Positions 12,731 to 22,115 of a stretch of 64,000 bases of DNA are shown here, piece after piece. Location: positions 1 through 64,000 of the forward strand of contig NZ_CANMRA010000006.1 in the NCBI RefSeq assembly GCF_947500125.1, in the 5' to 3' direction. The stretch is from an uncultured Kocuria sp. Lineage in GTDB: Bacteria; Actinomycetota; Actinomycetes; Actinomycetales; Micrococcaceae. The notes below the pieces were generated by a model. That model was not told the origin of the DNA. It was given only the letters and a program-made list of their open reading frames with translations, and searched no databases. Numbering within the stretch: the first letter of the stretch is position 1; every line of letters starts with the position of its first letter. The position numbers and the translations under genes are program-made.

Positions 12731-13897
12731 TTGTCGATCAACGTTGTTCCGGAGAGTCTGATCTCCACCCTGCCCGGCTCCAGCTATGTCGACGAGGCCG
12801 TGTTCCGCGCCGAGCAGGAGCGCGTCTTCGAGCAGATGTGGTTCTGCGCGGTGCGCGCCGGCGACCTCGACCGGCCCGGCGCCTTCCGCACGGTGCAGAT
12901 CGGCCGGGAGAGCATCATCGTCACCCGCAACCGCAAGCACGGCATCCGGGCGTTCTACAACGTCTGCCGGCACCGCGGCGTGAAGCTGTGCATGGAGCAC
13001 ACCGGTCAGGCCGGCCGTTCCTTCCAGTGCCCCTACCACGCCTGGACCTACGACTTCGACGGCAAGCTCATCGCCGCCCCCAACCTGACGAAGATGCCCG
13101 ACATCGACCGCCAGGAGTACGGCCTGGTGACCGTGCCGGTGCGCGAGCACCTCGGCTACGTGTGGGTGTGCCTGGCCGACGAGCCGCCGTCCTTCGAGGA
13201 GGACGTCATGGGCGCCATCGAGGAGCGCCTCGGGGACGCCCGGGCCATCGAGGGCTACGACGTCGCCCACCTCTCCCTCGGTCACCGGATCACCTACGAC
13301 GTGAAGGCCAACTGGAAGCTCATCATCGAGAACTTCATGGAGTGCTACCACTGCGCCACGATCCACCCCGAGCTCACCGAGGTGCTGCCCGAGTTCGCCG
13401 ACGGCCTGGCGGCCCAGTACTACGTGGGTCACGGCGCGGAGTTCGGCGCGGAGGTCGCGGGCTTCACCGTGGACGGCTCCGCGGGGCTCGACAGGATCCC
13501 GGGCGTGGCCGAGGACCGGGACCGGCGCTACTACGCCATCACCATCAAGCCCACGGTGTTCGTCAATCTCGTGCCCGACCACGTCATCGTCCACCGGATG
13601 TTCCCCCTGGCCGCGGACCGCACCGTCGTGGAGTGCGACTGGCTCTACCTGCCCTCGGTCGTGGAGTCCGGCAAGGACGTCTCCGCCTCGGTGGAGCTCT
13701 TCCACCGGGTGAACCAGCAGGACTTCGACGCCTGCGAGCGCTGCCAGCCCGCCATGGGCTCCAGGGTCTACGCCGCAGGCGGTGTCCTGGTGCCCAGCGA
13801 GCACCACATCGGCGCCTTCCACGACTGGGTCACCGCCCGGGTCGGCGACGTCATGGCCGGCCGGGAAGGTCCGCAGGGACACCGGGCCGCCCGATGA
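12731..13897 (+). CDS. gbcA: Rieske oxygenase, probable glycine betaine monooxygenase
   Basis: A protein of 388 residues. Rieske ligands are Cys79, His81, Cys100 and His103. The mononuclear iron region NFMECYHCATIHPEL supplies His207 and His212, with Asn201 and Glu204 nearby. GbcA-type enzymes remove one methyl of glycine betaine as formaldehyde, giving dimethylglycine. Having dmgO and sox genes next to it supports betaine over stachydrine or carnitine, but substrate is inferred from context. The start is TTG at 12731 behind GAGGAG. Confidence 0.85.
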   Translation: MSINVVPESLISTLPGSSYVDEAVFRAEQERVFEQMWFCAVRAGDLDRPGAFRTVQIGRESIIVTRNRKHGIRAFYNVCRHRGVKLCMEHTGQAGRSFQCPYHAWTYDFDGKLIAAPNLTKMPDIDRQEYGLVTVPVREHLGYVWVCLADEPPSFEEDVMGAIEERLGDARAIEGYDVAHLSLGHRITYDVKANWKLIIENFMECYHCATIHPELTEVLPEFADGLAAQYYVGHGAEFGAEVAGFTVDGSAGLDRIPGVAEDRDRRYYAITIKPTVFVNLVPDHVIVHRMFPLAADRTVVECDWLYLPSVVESGKDVSASVELFHRVNQQDFDACERCQPAMGSRVYAAGGVLVPSEHHIGAFHDWVTARVGDVMAGREGPQGHRAAR

Positions 13898-13976
13898 GCA
13901 GCGACGGCCGCCACGGCCCCCTCCTCGGCGCGGAGCCGGGCCGGGGACGACGGTGACGGATGACTACCATGGGGTC

Positions 13977-14822
13977 ATGTCCCCACACGGCCCGAGACCC
14001 CTGATCACTCCCGACGCCGCCAAGGACCAGACCGGCTCCGAGGGGGTGCCCCCGGGCGGTGTCCAATCGGTCGACCGGGCGATCACGGTGCTCGAGGTCC
14101 TCGCCCGGACCGGTGGTTCGACGGTGACCGAGGTGGCCGCAGAGCTGGGGGTGCACAAGTCCACCGCCTCGCGGCTGCTCGGCGCCCTGGAGACCCGGGG
14201 CCTGGTGCACCATCCGAGCGACGGCAGCCGGTACCAGCTCGGTTTCGGCATCCTGCGTCTGGCGCACGCGATCCCCGGCCGGTTGAGCGTGGTGGCCGAG
14301 GCGCGCGACGAGGTCCGGGGCCTGGCACGGACCCACTCCGAGACGGTCAACCTGGCGGTCCTCCGGGAGGGCCACGCCGTCAACGTGGACCAGGAGATGG
14401 GGCCCTCCTCGGTCGCGACCCACGACTGGATCGGCAGCCTGACCCCGCTGCACGCCACGTCGAGCGGAAAGGTGCTGCTGGCCGGGCTTCCGTCCGACGA
14501 GAGAGCCCGGATCCTCCGCGCGCAGGGCCTGCCGGCGCTCACCGCGCGCACGATCACGTCGAGAGCGCAGCTGGAGCGCCAGCTGATCGATGTGGCGGCC
14601 CGGGACTACGCCACCGTGTGCGAGGAGTTCGAGATCGGGCTGAACTCCGTGGCCACGCCCGTGCGCGACCACCTCGGCACGGTCATCGCCGCCATCAGCG
14701 TCTCGGGGCCGGCCTTCAGGTTCACGGAGCGGCACATGGCCGACCTCGTCGAGGACCTCAAGGAGGCAGGCCTGCGGGTCAGCCGTCGCATGGGGTACGC
14801 CCCCCTCGACGCTGTCGAGTAA
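13977..14822 (+). CDS. IclR-family regulator of betaine catabolism
   Basis: A protein of 281 residues: an N-terminal winged helix (VTEVAAELGVHKSTASRLLGAL, about residues 45-65) and a C-terminal IclR effector domain. ATSSGKVLLAGL and the later EEFEIGLNSVATPV are typical of IclR family effector pockets. It lies 79 bases after the oxygenase gene, so it probably controls this locus through the GTTGCA-type sites at 11206-11396. The ligand is unknown; a betaine-pathway intermediate is likely. Longer in-frame readings into the oxygenase gene are rejected. Confidence 0.85.
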   Translation: MSPHGPRPLITPDAAKDQTGSEGVPPGGVQSVDRAITVLEVLARTGGSTVTEVAAELGVHKSTASRLLGALETRGLVHHPSDGSRYQLGFGILRLAHAIPGRLSVVAEARDEVRGLARTHSETVNLAVLREGHAVNVDQEMGPSSVATHDWIGSLTPLHATSSGKVLLAGLPSDERARILRAQGLPALTARTITSRAQLERQLIDVAARDYATVCEEFEIGLNSVATPVRDHLGTVIAAISVSGPAFRFTERHMADLVEDLKEAGLRVSRRMGYAPLDAVE

Positions 14823-14872
14823 GTCGTACCGCGCCGCGTCACCCTGGCTCCGAGTAGTCTGCGTCACGTACA

Positions 14873-14902
14873 TTGACGAGCGTTGGTTAACACCGATTAA
14901 CC
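14873..14902 (+). promoter_or_regulatory. Candidate promoter with palindromic operator for the acyl-CoA ligase
   Basis: GGTTAA-N6-TTAACC (14885-14902) is a perfect 6-bp inverted repeat 17 bases before the ligase start. It overlaps a possible promoter, TTGACG (14873-14878), a 16-base spacer, then GATTAA. A TetR- or similar-type repressor is plausible, but none is encoded next to it. Confidence 0.45.
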
Positions 14903-14919
14903 GAGCTGGGAGAACGCCC

Positions 14920-16551
14920 GTGGAACTGCCGAACGCCGACCTGTCCTACGACGCCGGGGAGACCGAGCCGCCGCTGCTGCGGCAGACGATTCCCCAGAAC
15001 CTCGCGGAGACCGTCGCGCGCTTCCCCGAGCAGGAGGCGCTGGTGGACGTGAGCGCCGGCCGGCGCTGGACCTACGCGCAGTTCCACCACGACGTCCGCG
15101 CCCTGGCCACCGGGCTGCACCGCTTCGGCGTGCGGACCGGGGACCGGGTCGGGATCTGGGGGCCGAACACGTGGCAGTGGACGCTCGTGCAGTACGCCAC
15201 CGCCGAGTTGGGGGCGATCCTCGTCAACATCAACCCGGCCTACCGCTCCCACGAGCTGGCCTACGTGCTGCGGCAGTCCGGGGTCAGCACCGTGGTGGCG
15301 CACCCCCGGTTCAGGAGCTCGGACTACCCGGCGATGCTGGACGAGGTGCACGACGAGTGCCCCGACCTGCGCCGGGTCGTGGTCATGGGCACCGCCGGGT
15401 GGGACGAGCTGGCCTCCGCCGGGGTCGACGAGGCCCTGCTGTCCGGGGTCGCCGCCGGACTGGACCCCGAGGACCCGATCAACATCCAGTACACCTCCGG
15501 CACCACGGGCTTCCCCAAGGGTGCGACGCTGAGCCACCGCAACATCCTCAACAACGGGTACTTCATCGGTGAGCTGCTGGGCTACACCGAGGCCGACCGG
15601 GTGTGCGTCCCGGTGCCCCTGTACCACTGCTTCGGGATGGTCATCGGCAACCTCGCGTGCACCACCCACGGCTCCTGCGCGGTGCTCCCCGCGCCGGCGT
15701 TCACCCCGGAGTCGGCGCTGCGCGCGGTCGAGCAGGAGTCCTGCTCGAGCCTCTACGGCGTGCCCACGATGTTCATCGCCGAGCTCGGCCTGGAGACCCT
15801 CGACGCGTTCGACCTCTCGAGTCTGCGCACCGGCGTCATGGCGGGCTCCACCTGCCCGGCCCCGACGATGCGCGCGGTGATCGAGCGGATGAACATGCGG
15901 GAGGTGAGCATCTGCTACGGCATGACGGAGACCTCGCCCGTGTCCACCCAGACCCGGCGGGACGACTCCTTCGAGCGCCGCACCTCCACGGTGGGGCGGG
16001 TGGGGCCGCACCTGGAGGTCAAGGTCATCGACCCCCTGACCGGTGAGACCGTCCCGCACGGGACCGCCGGGGAGTTCTGCACCCGCGGCTACAGCGTGAT
16101 GAAGGGCTACTGGAACGAGCCGGAGAAGACCGCGGAGGTCATCGACCACGACGGGTGGATGCACACCGGGGACCTCGGCGCCATGGACGAGGACGGGTAC
16201 GTGCAGGTGACGGGTCGGATCAAGGACATGGTCATCCGCGGCGGGGAGAACATCTACCCGCGCGAGGTCGAGGAGTTCCTCCTCACCCACCCGGACGTCG
16301 TCGACGCCCAGGTCATCGGCGTGCCGGACCCCGTGTACGGCGAGGAGGTCATGGCGTGGCTGCGGCTGCGCGACGACGCCGAGCCCCTCACCGCGGAGTC
16401 GCTGCGGGCGTTCTGCGACGGCCGGATCGCCCGCTACAAGATCCCGCGCTACGTCCACGTGGCCGACGAGTTCCCCATGACCGTCACGGGCAAGGTCCGC
16501 AAGGTGGAGATGCGGGAGGAGTCCGTGCGGATGCTGGACCTCCGGGCCTGA
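14920..16551 (+). CDS. AMP-forming acyl-CoA synthetase
   Basis: A protein of 543 residues in the ANL superfamily. The P-loop YTSGTTGFPKGATLSH, the GMTET motif (SICYGMTETSPVS), the hinge region YVQVTGRIKDMVIRGGENIYP and the C-terminal lysine motif TVTGKVRKVEMR are all present. It makes an acyl-adenylate and then an acyl-CoA, probably from medium-chain or branched fatty acids as in related AMP-binding proteins; the substrate cannot be read. The GTG at 14920 follows GGGAG. It is monocistronic. Confidence 0.88.
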   Translation: MELPNADLSYDAGETEPPLLRQTIPQNLAETVARFPEQEALVDVSAGRRWTYAQFHHDVRALATGLHRFGVRTGDRVGIWGPNTWQWTLVQYATAELGAILVNINPAYRSHELAYVLRQSGVSTVVAHPRFRSSDYPAMLDEVHDECPDLRRVVVMGTAGWDELASAGVDEALLSGVAAGLDPEDPINIQYTSGTTGFPKGATLSHRNILNNGYFIGELLGYTEADRVCVPVPLYHCFGMVIGNLACTTHGSCAVLPAPAFTPESALRAVEQESCSSLYGVPTMFIAELGLETLDAFDLSSLRTGVMAGSTCPAPTMRAVIERMNMREVSICYGMTETSPVSTQTRRDDSFERRTSTVGRVGPHLEVKVIDPLTGETVPHGTAGEFCTRGYSVMKGYWNEPEKTAEVIDHDGWMHTGDLGAMDEDGYVQVTGRIKDMVIRGGENIYPREVEEFLLTHPDVVDAQVIGVPDPVYGEEVMAWLRLRDDAEPLTAESLRAFCDGRIARYKIPRYVHVADEFPMTVTGKVRKVEMREESVRMLDLRA

Positions 16552-16634
16552 CCCCACCCCGGCCGTCGCACCCTCCCACGCGCCCCTCCCCTCCCCGCAC
16601 CCGCGCCCTCCTCCGGGCCGCCCACCCTCTCCCG

Positions 16635-16702
16635 CGAACTCACCGGTCTCCCCCGAGCTGCCGGCATGTGTGCCGCGGTCTCGGGGAAAACTGGTGAGTT
16701 CG
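16635..16702. repeat. 68-base intergenic palindrome, family A copy 1
   Basis: Outer arms CGAACTCACCGGT (16635-16647) and ACTGGTGAGTTCG (16690-16702) pair with one mismatch. Inner arms CCCCGAG and CTCGGGG pair perfectly, and CGGCA pairs with TGCCG around the loop. It lies between the ends of two convergent genes, so it may act as a bidirectional terminator. A second copy of the same length with the same ends is at 28609-28676. Confidence 0.8.
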
Positions 16703-16742
16703 GACTCTTCGTGAGCTCCGGGGTCTCAGCGAGTTCGGGGCC

Positions 16743-17651
16743 TCAGGCGCGGAAGGAGGCGATCATCGCCTCGACCTGCCGGTGCTGCTCCGACCGGGCG
16801 TACTCCCGGGCGGCCTCGAGCGTGGGGAAGTCGTGGACCGAGCTGAAGATCACCGTCCGGTAGGTGATGCCGTTGGGGGCGACCACCCCGGTCTCGACCA
16901 GTCCCAGGCCGTACAGGACGTGCGGCAGCATCGCGGTGGGCACGGGTTCGTCCGCGTCGGTCAGCGAGGTCACGGGCCGCACGGCGTCCGGCCAGCCGTA
17001 CGCGTTGCGCAGTTCGGGCGCGGACGTCAGGTCCATGGCCACGGAGCGCACCAGGAACTCCCCGCTGCTGGACAGCGGTACACCTCCCGGGACGTCCCCG
17101 AGGTGGGCCACCGGCGGCATCGAGCAGTCGGGGCCGCACTCGGCGCCCCAGGCGATGAGGACCGAGAGGTGGCCGACGGGGGCGCCGTCCGCCCCCAGCA
17201 CCGTCACCGTGCCGCCGACGTCCGAGAACTCCCCGTCCACCCGCCACGTCGCGGGCAGCTCGAAGGCGAAGGCCGCGTCGGCGGCCGTGCCCGAGTACGT
17301 CACGAGCTCCGCAGGGGCCCCGGTCGGACTCGCTGTCGGACTCGCTGTCGGACTCGCGGTCGGCGTGCCGGTCGGGGCCCCCGTCGGACCGGCCGTCGGG
17401 CTCTCGGCGGGACCGGAGGTCGGGCTCTCGGCGGTCGGCGACGGGCTCTCCGTGGCCGGTTCCGTGGCTGGTTCCGTGGCTGGTTCCGTGGCCGTCGGGG
17501 ACTCCGCCGTCGTGGCGGCCGGGGACGCGGCGGGACTCGTGCCCTCCCCGGCGGGGTCCTCGCCGGACGGGGTGCCGCAGGAGGCCAGGAACAGCAGGGC
17601 CGCGGCGGCCGCACCCAGGGCCCGGGTGGCTCGCGGTGTGGTCGGTGACAT
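16743..17651 (-). CDS. Repeat-rich lipoprotein of unknown function
   Basis: A protein of 302 residues with a lipoprotein signal (LLFLASC; lipidated Cys near residue 25). Then comes a long Pro/Thr/Ser/Ala/Glu linker with TEPA and TASP tetrapeptide repeats (about 45-115). The C-terminal globular domain (about 120-302) starts with VTYSGTAADAAFAFELPATW, resembling unassigned surface proteins. The ATG at 17651 is chosen because the signal follows at once; a longer reading starting at 17792 lacks support. I do not recognise a function. Confidence 0.75.
   Translation of the reverse strand: MSPTTPRATRALGAAAAALLFLASCGTPSGEDPAGEGTSPAASPAATTAESPTATEPATEPATEPATESPSPTAESPTSGPAESPTAGPTGAPTGTPTASPTASPTASPTGAPAELVTYSGTAADAAFAFELPATWRVDGEFSDVGGTVTVLGADGAPVGHLSVLIAWGAECGPDCSMPPVAHLGDVPGGVPLSSSGEFLVRSVAMDLTSAPELRNAYGWPDAVRPVTSLTDADEPVPTAMLPHVLYGLGLVETGVVAPNGITYRTVIFSSVHDFPTLEAAREYARSEQHRQVEAMIASFRA
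17323..17358. repeat. Three 12-bp tandem units in the lipoprotein linker
   Basis: The unit GTCGGACTCGCT occurs three times, the last ending in G. It encodes the TASP repeats of the lipoprotein on the opposite strand. Its length could vary by slippage without shifting the frame. Confidence 0.85.
17458..17493. repeat. Three 12-bp tandem units in the lipoprotein linker
   Basis: The unit GGTTCCGTGGCT occurs three times, the last ending in C. It encodes the TEPA repeats. It is independent of the 12-bp array at 17323. Confidence 0.85.
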
Positions 17652-17872
17652 GTGCGTGGACCCCCGATCGCGGAGCACCAGCGCCGCGGGCGTCCGCCCG
17701 GCCCGGCCCCGAGGACTGCAATCTACGCCGACCGGTTCGCACCCGGCAACGGTGGAGGGCGGGCGGCGGAGGATCGTTGTGGAACTGCACACCGCTGGGC
17801 GCTGTCGGAGAGCCTGGGTACGCTCGGAGCACGGCCCCGTTCCGGAGCCGCACCGGGGACAGGAGTGGTGTC

Positions 17873-18547
17873 ATGGAGCTGAACGGCGCGAAGATCCTCG
17901 TGGTGGGGGCGACCGGTGTCCTCGGACAGCGGCTGTGCGAACGGCTGAGCGAGCGCACCACCGACATCGTGGTGACCGGCCGCTCCGCCTCGGGCGCCGA
18001 GGAGCTGCGGCGCCGGCTCGGTCTGCGCGCGGCCCACGCCCTGGACCTCGTGGACCACGACGAGACCGCGGCGGTCGTGCACCGGGCGGCCGAGGAGCTC
18101 GGCGGGCTCGACGCCGTGGTGATCGCCACCGGGGTCGCCGCGTTCGGCCCGGCGGCCGACGAGGACGAGGCCGTCGTGGAGGAGCTGTTCGAGGTCAACG
18201 CCCTCGGGCCCATGGCGGTGATCCGGGCGGCCCTGCCCCACGTCGCGGACGGTGGCGCGATCGCGGTCCTCACCGGTGTGGTCGCGGAGCTGCCGCTGGC
18301 CGGGATGGCCGGCTACGCCGCCAGCAAGGCCGCCATGGCCTCGTGGCTGGGGTCGCTGCGGCGGGAGCTGCGCCGTCGTCGGATCGCCGTGATGGACGCC
18401 CGGCTGCCGCACATGGACACCGGGCTCGTGGACCGGGCCCTGACCGGCCTGCCGCCCCGCCTGCCGCCGGGGCACAACGTGGACGACGTCATCGCCGCGG
18501 TCGAGCGCGGCCTCGAGCGCGGGGTCCACGAGCTCCGGATCGACTGA
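17873..18547 (+). CDS. Short-chain dehydrogenase/reductase
   Basis: A protein of 224 residues, slightly short for the family. The N-terminal cofactor motif is GATGVLGQ, and the active-site pair is in YAASK (GMAGYAASKAAMASW). The ATG at 17873 follows AGGAG. It is divergent from the lipoprotein gene and convergent with the alcohol dehydrogenase. The substrate is not evident. Confidence 0.85.
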   Translation: MELNGAKILVVGATGVLGQRLCERLSERTTDIVVTGRSASGAEELRRRLGLRAAHALDLVDHDETAAVVHRAAEELGGLDAVVIATGVAAFGPAADEDEAVVEELFEVNALGPMAVIRAALPHVADGGAIAVLTGVVAELPLAGMAGYAASKAAMASWLGSLRRELRRRRIAVMDARLPHMDTGLVDRALTGLPPRLPPGHNVDDVIAAVERGLERGVHELRID

Positions 18548-18592
18548 GCCCGCTGAGCCGCACACGCGGGTCTCTCGACCGCGGCGCAGGAC

Positions 18593-19708
18593 TCACCCGG
18601 GCATGCGGATGACGGGCTTGACCACGTCGCCGGACTTGCTGTCGGTGAGGGCCTGCTCGATCTCGTCGAGCTCGTAGAAGCGCACCAGCTCGTCGAAGGG
18701 GAACCGCCCCTGCCGGTGGAGGTCGATCAGGGCGGGGATGAACTTCCCGCTGCGGCTGCCGCCGCCCAGCACCCCGACGATCCGCTTGCCCCACAGGGCG
18801 TGCATGTGGTCGAGGCTGAAGCGCGCCTGGGCGGGTGCGCCGCCGATGAGCACGAGCGTCCCCAGCATGCCCACGCAGTCCGCGGCCTGCTCCACGACGG
18901 GGACCACCCCGGTGCACTCGAAGGCGTAGTCGGCGGAGCCGCCCGTGATCCGGGCGACCTCCGCGACCACGTCCGTGTCCCGGGAGTTGATGACGTGGGT
19001 GGCCCCGTAGCGGGTGGCCAGCTCGAGCCGGGAGTCGTGCAGGTCCACGGCGACGACCGTGGTGGCTGCGGTGCAGCGGGCGGCCATGATCGCGGCCAGC
19101 CCCACGGCCCCGACCCCGAAGACCACCAAGGACGAGCCCGGCTCCGGGCGGGCCTCGTTGAGCACCGCTCCCGCGCCGGTGCCCAGCCCGCAGGCCAGGG
19201 GTCCGAGCAGCTCGAGCGGCACGTCGTCGGGAGCCTTCACGAGGGCGTCGGCGAGGACGATCGAGTGGGTCGCGAAGGAGGACTGGCCGAAGAAGTGGCC
19301 GGAGATTTCCGAGCCGTTCGCCCGGGTGTAAGCCGTGGTCCCGGCACCCTCGCCCCGGAAGCGGCGGCCCGAGACGAGGGCCTCCCCGGTCCGGGCGCAG
19401 TACCGCGGCTGCCCGTCCAGGCAGTTGCGGCAGGCGCCGCACGAGGGCCAGCCGATGACGACCCGGTCGCCGGGCGCGACGCCCGTGACGCCCTCGCCGA
19501 TCCGCTCCACGATCCCCGCACCCTCGTGGCCCAGGATCCCCGGAAGCGGCAGCGGCATGTCGCCCGCACGGGTGATGGCGTCGGTGTGACAGACCCCGGT
19601 CGCGACGATGCGGACCAGGGCCTCCCCACGGCCCGGCTCGGCGAGCTCGACGTCCTCCAGCTCGAACGGGGCACCGATCCCCTCGACAACGGCGGCGCGG
19701 ATTCTCAT
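18593..19708 (-). CDS. Zinc-dependent alcohol dehydrogenase, aryl-alcohol type
   Basis: A protein of 371 residues in the MDR family. The catalytic zinc residues are in GVCHTD and LGHEGAGIVE. The structural zinc loop CGACRNCLDGQPRYC has all four cysteines. The NAD motif is VFGVGAVGLAAI. FFGQSSFATHSIV and PLACGLGTGAGAVLN are typical of benzyl/aryl-alcohol dehydrogenases rather than the mycothiol-linked formaldehyde dehydrogenase. It is a single gene, and the natural alcohol is unknown. Confidence 0.88.
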   Translation of the reverse strand: MRIRAAVVEGIGAPFELEDVELAEPGRGEALVRIVATGVCHTDAITRAGDMPLPLPGILGHEGAGIVERIGEGVTGVAPGDRVVIGWPSCGACRNCLDGQPRYCARTGEALVSGRRFRGEGAGTTAYTRANGSEISGHFFGQSSFATHSIVLADALVKAPDDVPLELLGPLACGLGTGAGAVLNEARPEPGSSLVVFGVGAVGLAAIMAARCTAATTVVAVDLHDSRLELATRYGATHVINSRDTDVVAEVARITGGSADYAFECTGVVPVVEQAADCVGMLGTLVLIGGAPAQARFSLDHMHALWGKRIVGVLGGGSRSGKFIPALIDLHRQGRFPFDELVRFYELDEIEQALTDSKSGDVVKPVIRMPG

Positions 19709-19795
19709 GGCGTCCTCCTCGACACTCGCGGGGCGGTGACGCGGCTCACGCGCCCTCCCCTCCGCAGTCTAGGGCGGGCGCGGCCTCGGGCGACG

Positions 19796-20992
<1,197 letters not shown>

Positions 20993-21098
20993 GGTGGTGG
21001 TGCCTTTCTTCGCGGTACGTACGGATGGTGGACGATCTGGGGCGGTCAGGTGCCTGCGGCCGGCCTCGGCGCGCCCTCCGGACGGGAGATGCGCTCGG

Positions 21099-21791
21099 TC
21101 AGCGGTGGCCCAGGTCTCTCATCTGTTCGGGGGTGAGCCGGCCCCCGTTGGCCGCGGCCGCCTCGAACGCCGGCAGGTGGCTCTCCTGGGAGGCGCTGCG
21201 CAGGTTGCTGAAGACGCGGGTCAGGGCCTGGTCCCCGCCGACCTCGTCCAGCAGCCTGTCGTAGAGCGCGACGTTGTCGACCTCCCAGGCCGCCCACGCG
21301 GTGGCAGCCGCCTCGAGGTCGGCGGGGGCGGGGATCGTCCCGGCGTAAGGGTTCGGCGGGACGGTGACACCGCGCCGTTCCAGCTGACGGGTCAGGGCAT
21401 CGATGTGCCGCTCCTCGGCGGCCTGGATGCTGACGTACGGCTCGACCGGTCCGAACTCGGCGATGACCGCCTGGTACTGCGCCGAGGCGGCGTACTCGCC
21501 CTCCGGAGACATCAGGGCCTCCCACGCCGCCGCGGCCAGGGGGTCGGCCGGAGCCGGCGGCGTCGACACCGACGGGACGGCCCCGGCAGCGCCGGGTGCG
21601 GGGGCCGTCCCGGGCTGCGGCGCCGGGCTCGCCGTCGCGGAGGGCATGGCCGAGGGCGTCGCCGTGACCGTGGCCGAGGGCGTCGTGGAGGCGGTGCCGT
21701 CCCCGGTCGTCACGGGAGACGGCGGGGCGCAGGCGCTGACGGCGATCGCGAGGACCGCCGCAGCGGCCGGGACGATCAGTTTCTTGCGCAT
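21099..21791 (-). CDS. Ferritin-like (DUF2202-type) lipoprotein
   Basis: A protein of 230 residues. The lipoprotein signal ends in AVSAC (Cys about 21), followed by a Thr/Pro/Ala-rich linker to about residue 80. The rest is helical and carries paired metal-ligand motifs, EYAASAQY, EERH and ESH, in the pattern of ferritin-like DUF2202 proteins. It would sit outside the membrane. It is the first gene of a pair with sqr behind a CsoR/CstR-like operator, suggesting a role in metal or reactive-sulfur stress; the reaction is unknown. Confidence 0.8.
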   Translation of the reverse strand: MRKKLIVPAAAAVLAIAVSACAPPSPVTTGDGTASTTPSATVTATPSAMPSATASPAPQPGTAPAPGAAGAVPSVSTPPAPADPLAAAAWEALMSPEGEYAASAQYQAVIAEFGPVEPYVSIQAAEERHIDALTRQLERRGVTVPPNPYAGTIPAPADLEAAATAWAAWEVDNVALYDRLLDEVGGDQALTRVFSNLRSASQESHLPAFEAAAANGGRLTPEQMRDLGHR

Positions 21792-21862
21792 GATCAGTTC
21801 TCCATCGTGTGAGCAGCAGCTCGGCGGGGTCGCTCGGACCGCCGGCCTGCGGTGATGTCGAA

Positions 21863-21894
21863 CACAATATACCCCGGGGGGTATTTGTGATCAA
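21863..21894 (-). promoter_or_regulatory. Promoter with CsoR/CstR-like operator for the lipoprotein-sqr pair
   Basis: The minus strand has -35 TTGATC (21889-21894) and -10 TATATT (21866-21871) separated by exactly 17 bases. ATACCCC-GG-GGGGTAT (21869-21884) fills the spacer, and outer arms CACAA (21863-21867) and TTGTG (21885-21889) also pair. Such G/C-tract palindromes are bound by CsoR-family copper repressors and persulfide-sensing CstR. The repressor is not in this window. The gap 21792-22115 (324 bases) otherwise holds only a terminator. Confidence 0.75.
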
Positions 21895-22060
21895 GGGCAC
21901 GACGACGCCGGGGGCCTCCGTGAGGCAGACCGGCGGCCCTCCCCTCGCCCTCGGTGTGCCCCCGGTTCCCGGCCGAGCCTCCTCGTGCCCGGGCAGCACA
22001 CCCATGGCCACGGCCTCGGCGGGGAGCGGCGCCCCGGGGCGTGGGCCTCCCCGCGGTCCC

Positions 22061-22103
22061 GCGCGACGCTCCGGGGCCGGCTCCCCGCCCCGGAGCGCCG
22101 CGC
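22061..22103 (-). terminator. Terminator after the ABC-F gene
   Basis: A 10-bp perfect stem (CGCTCCGGGG with its complement) is extended by five more pairs after one mismatch, with an 11-base loop. It begins 12 bases past the ABC-F stop. Confidence 0.7.
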
Positions 22104-22115
22104 GGCACCGGTCCG

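Noticed and set aside
11291-13956. Long open frames on both strands overlapping the reductase and oxygenase genes
   Set aside because: Composition is that of out-of-frame reading (Arg/Gly/Pro-rich), while the chosen frames carry complete FAD and Rieske motifs.
18593-19708. Mycothiol-dependent formaldehyde dehydrogenase that would finish the betaine pathway
   Set aside because: Sequence features (FFGQSSFATHSIV, PLACGLGTGAG) fit the aryl-alcohol group, and the gene is not linked to the betaine operons.
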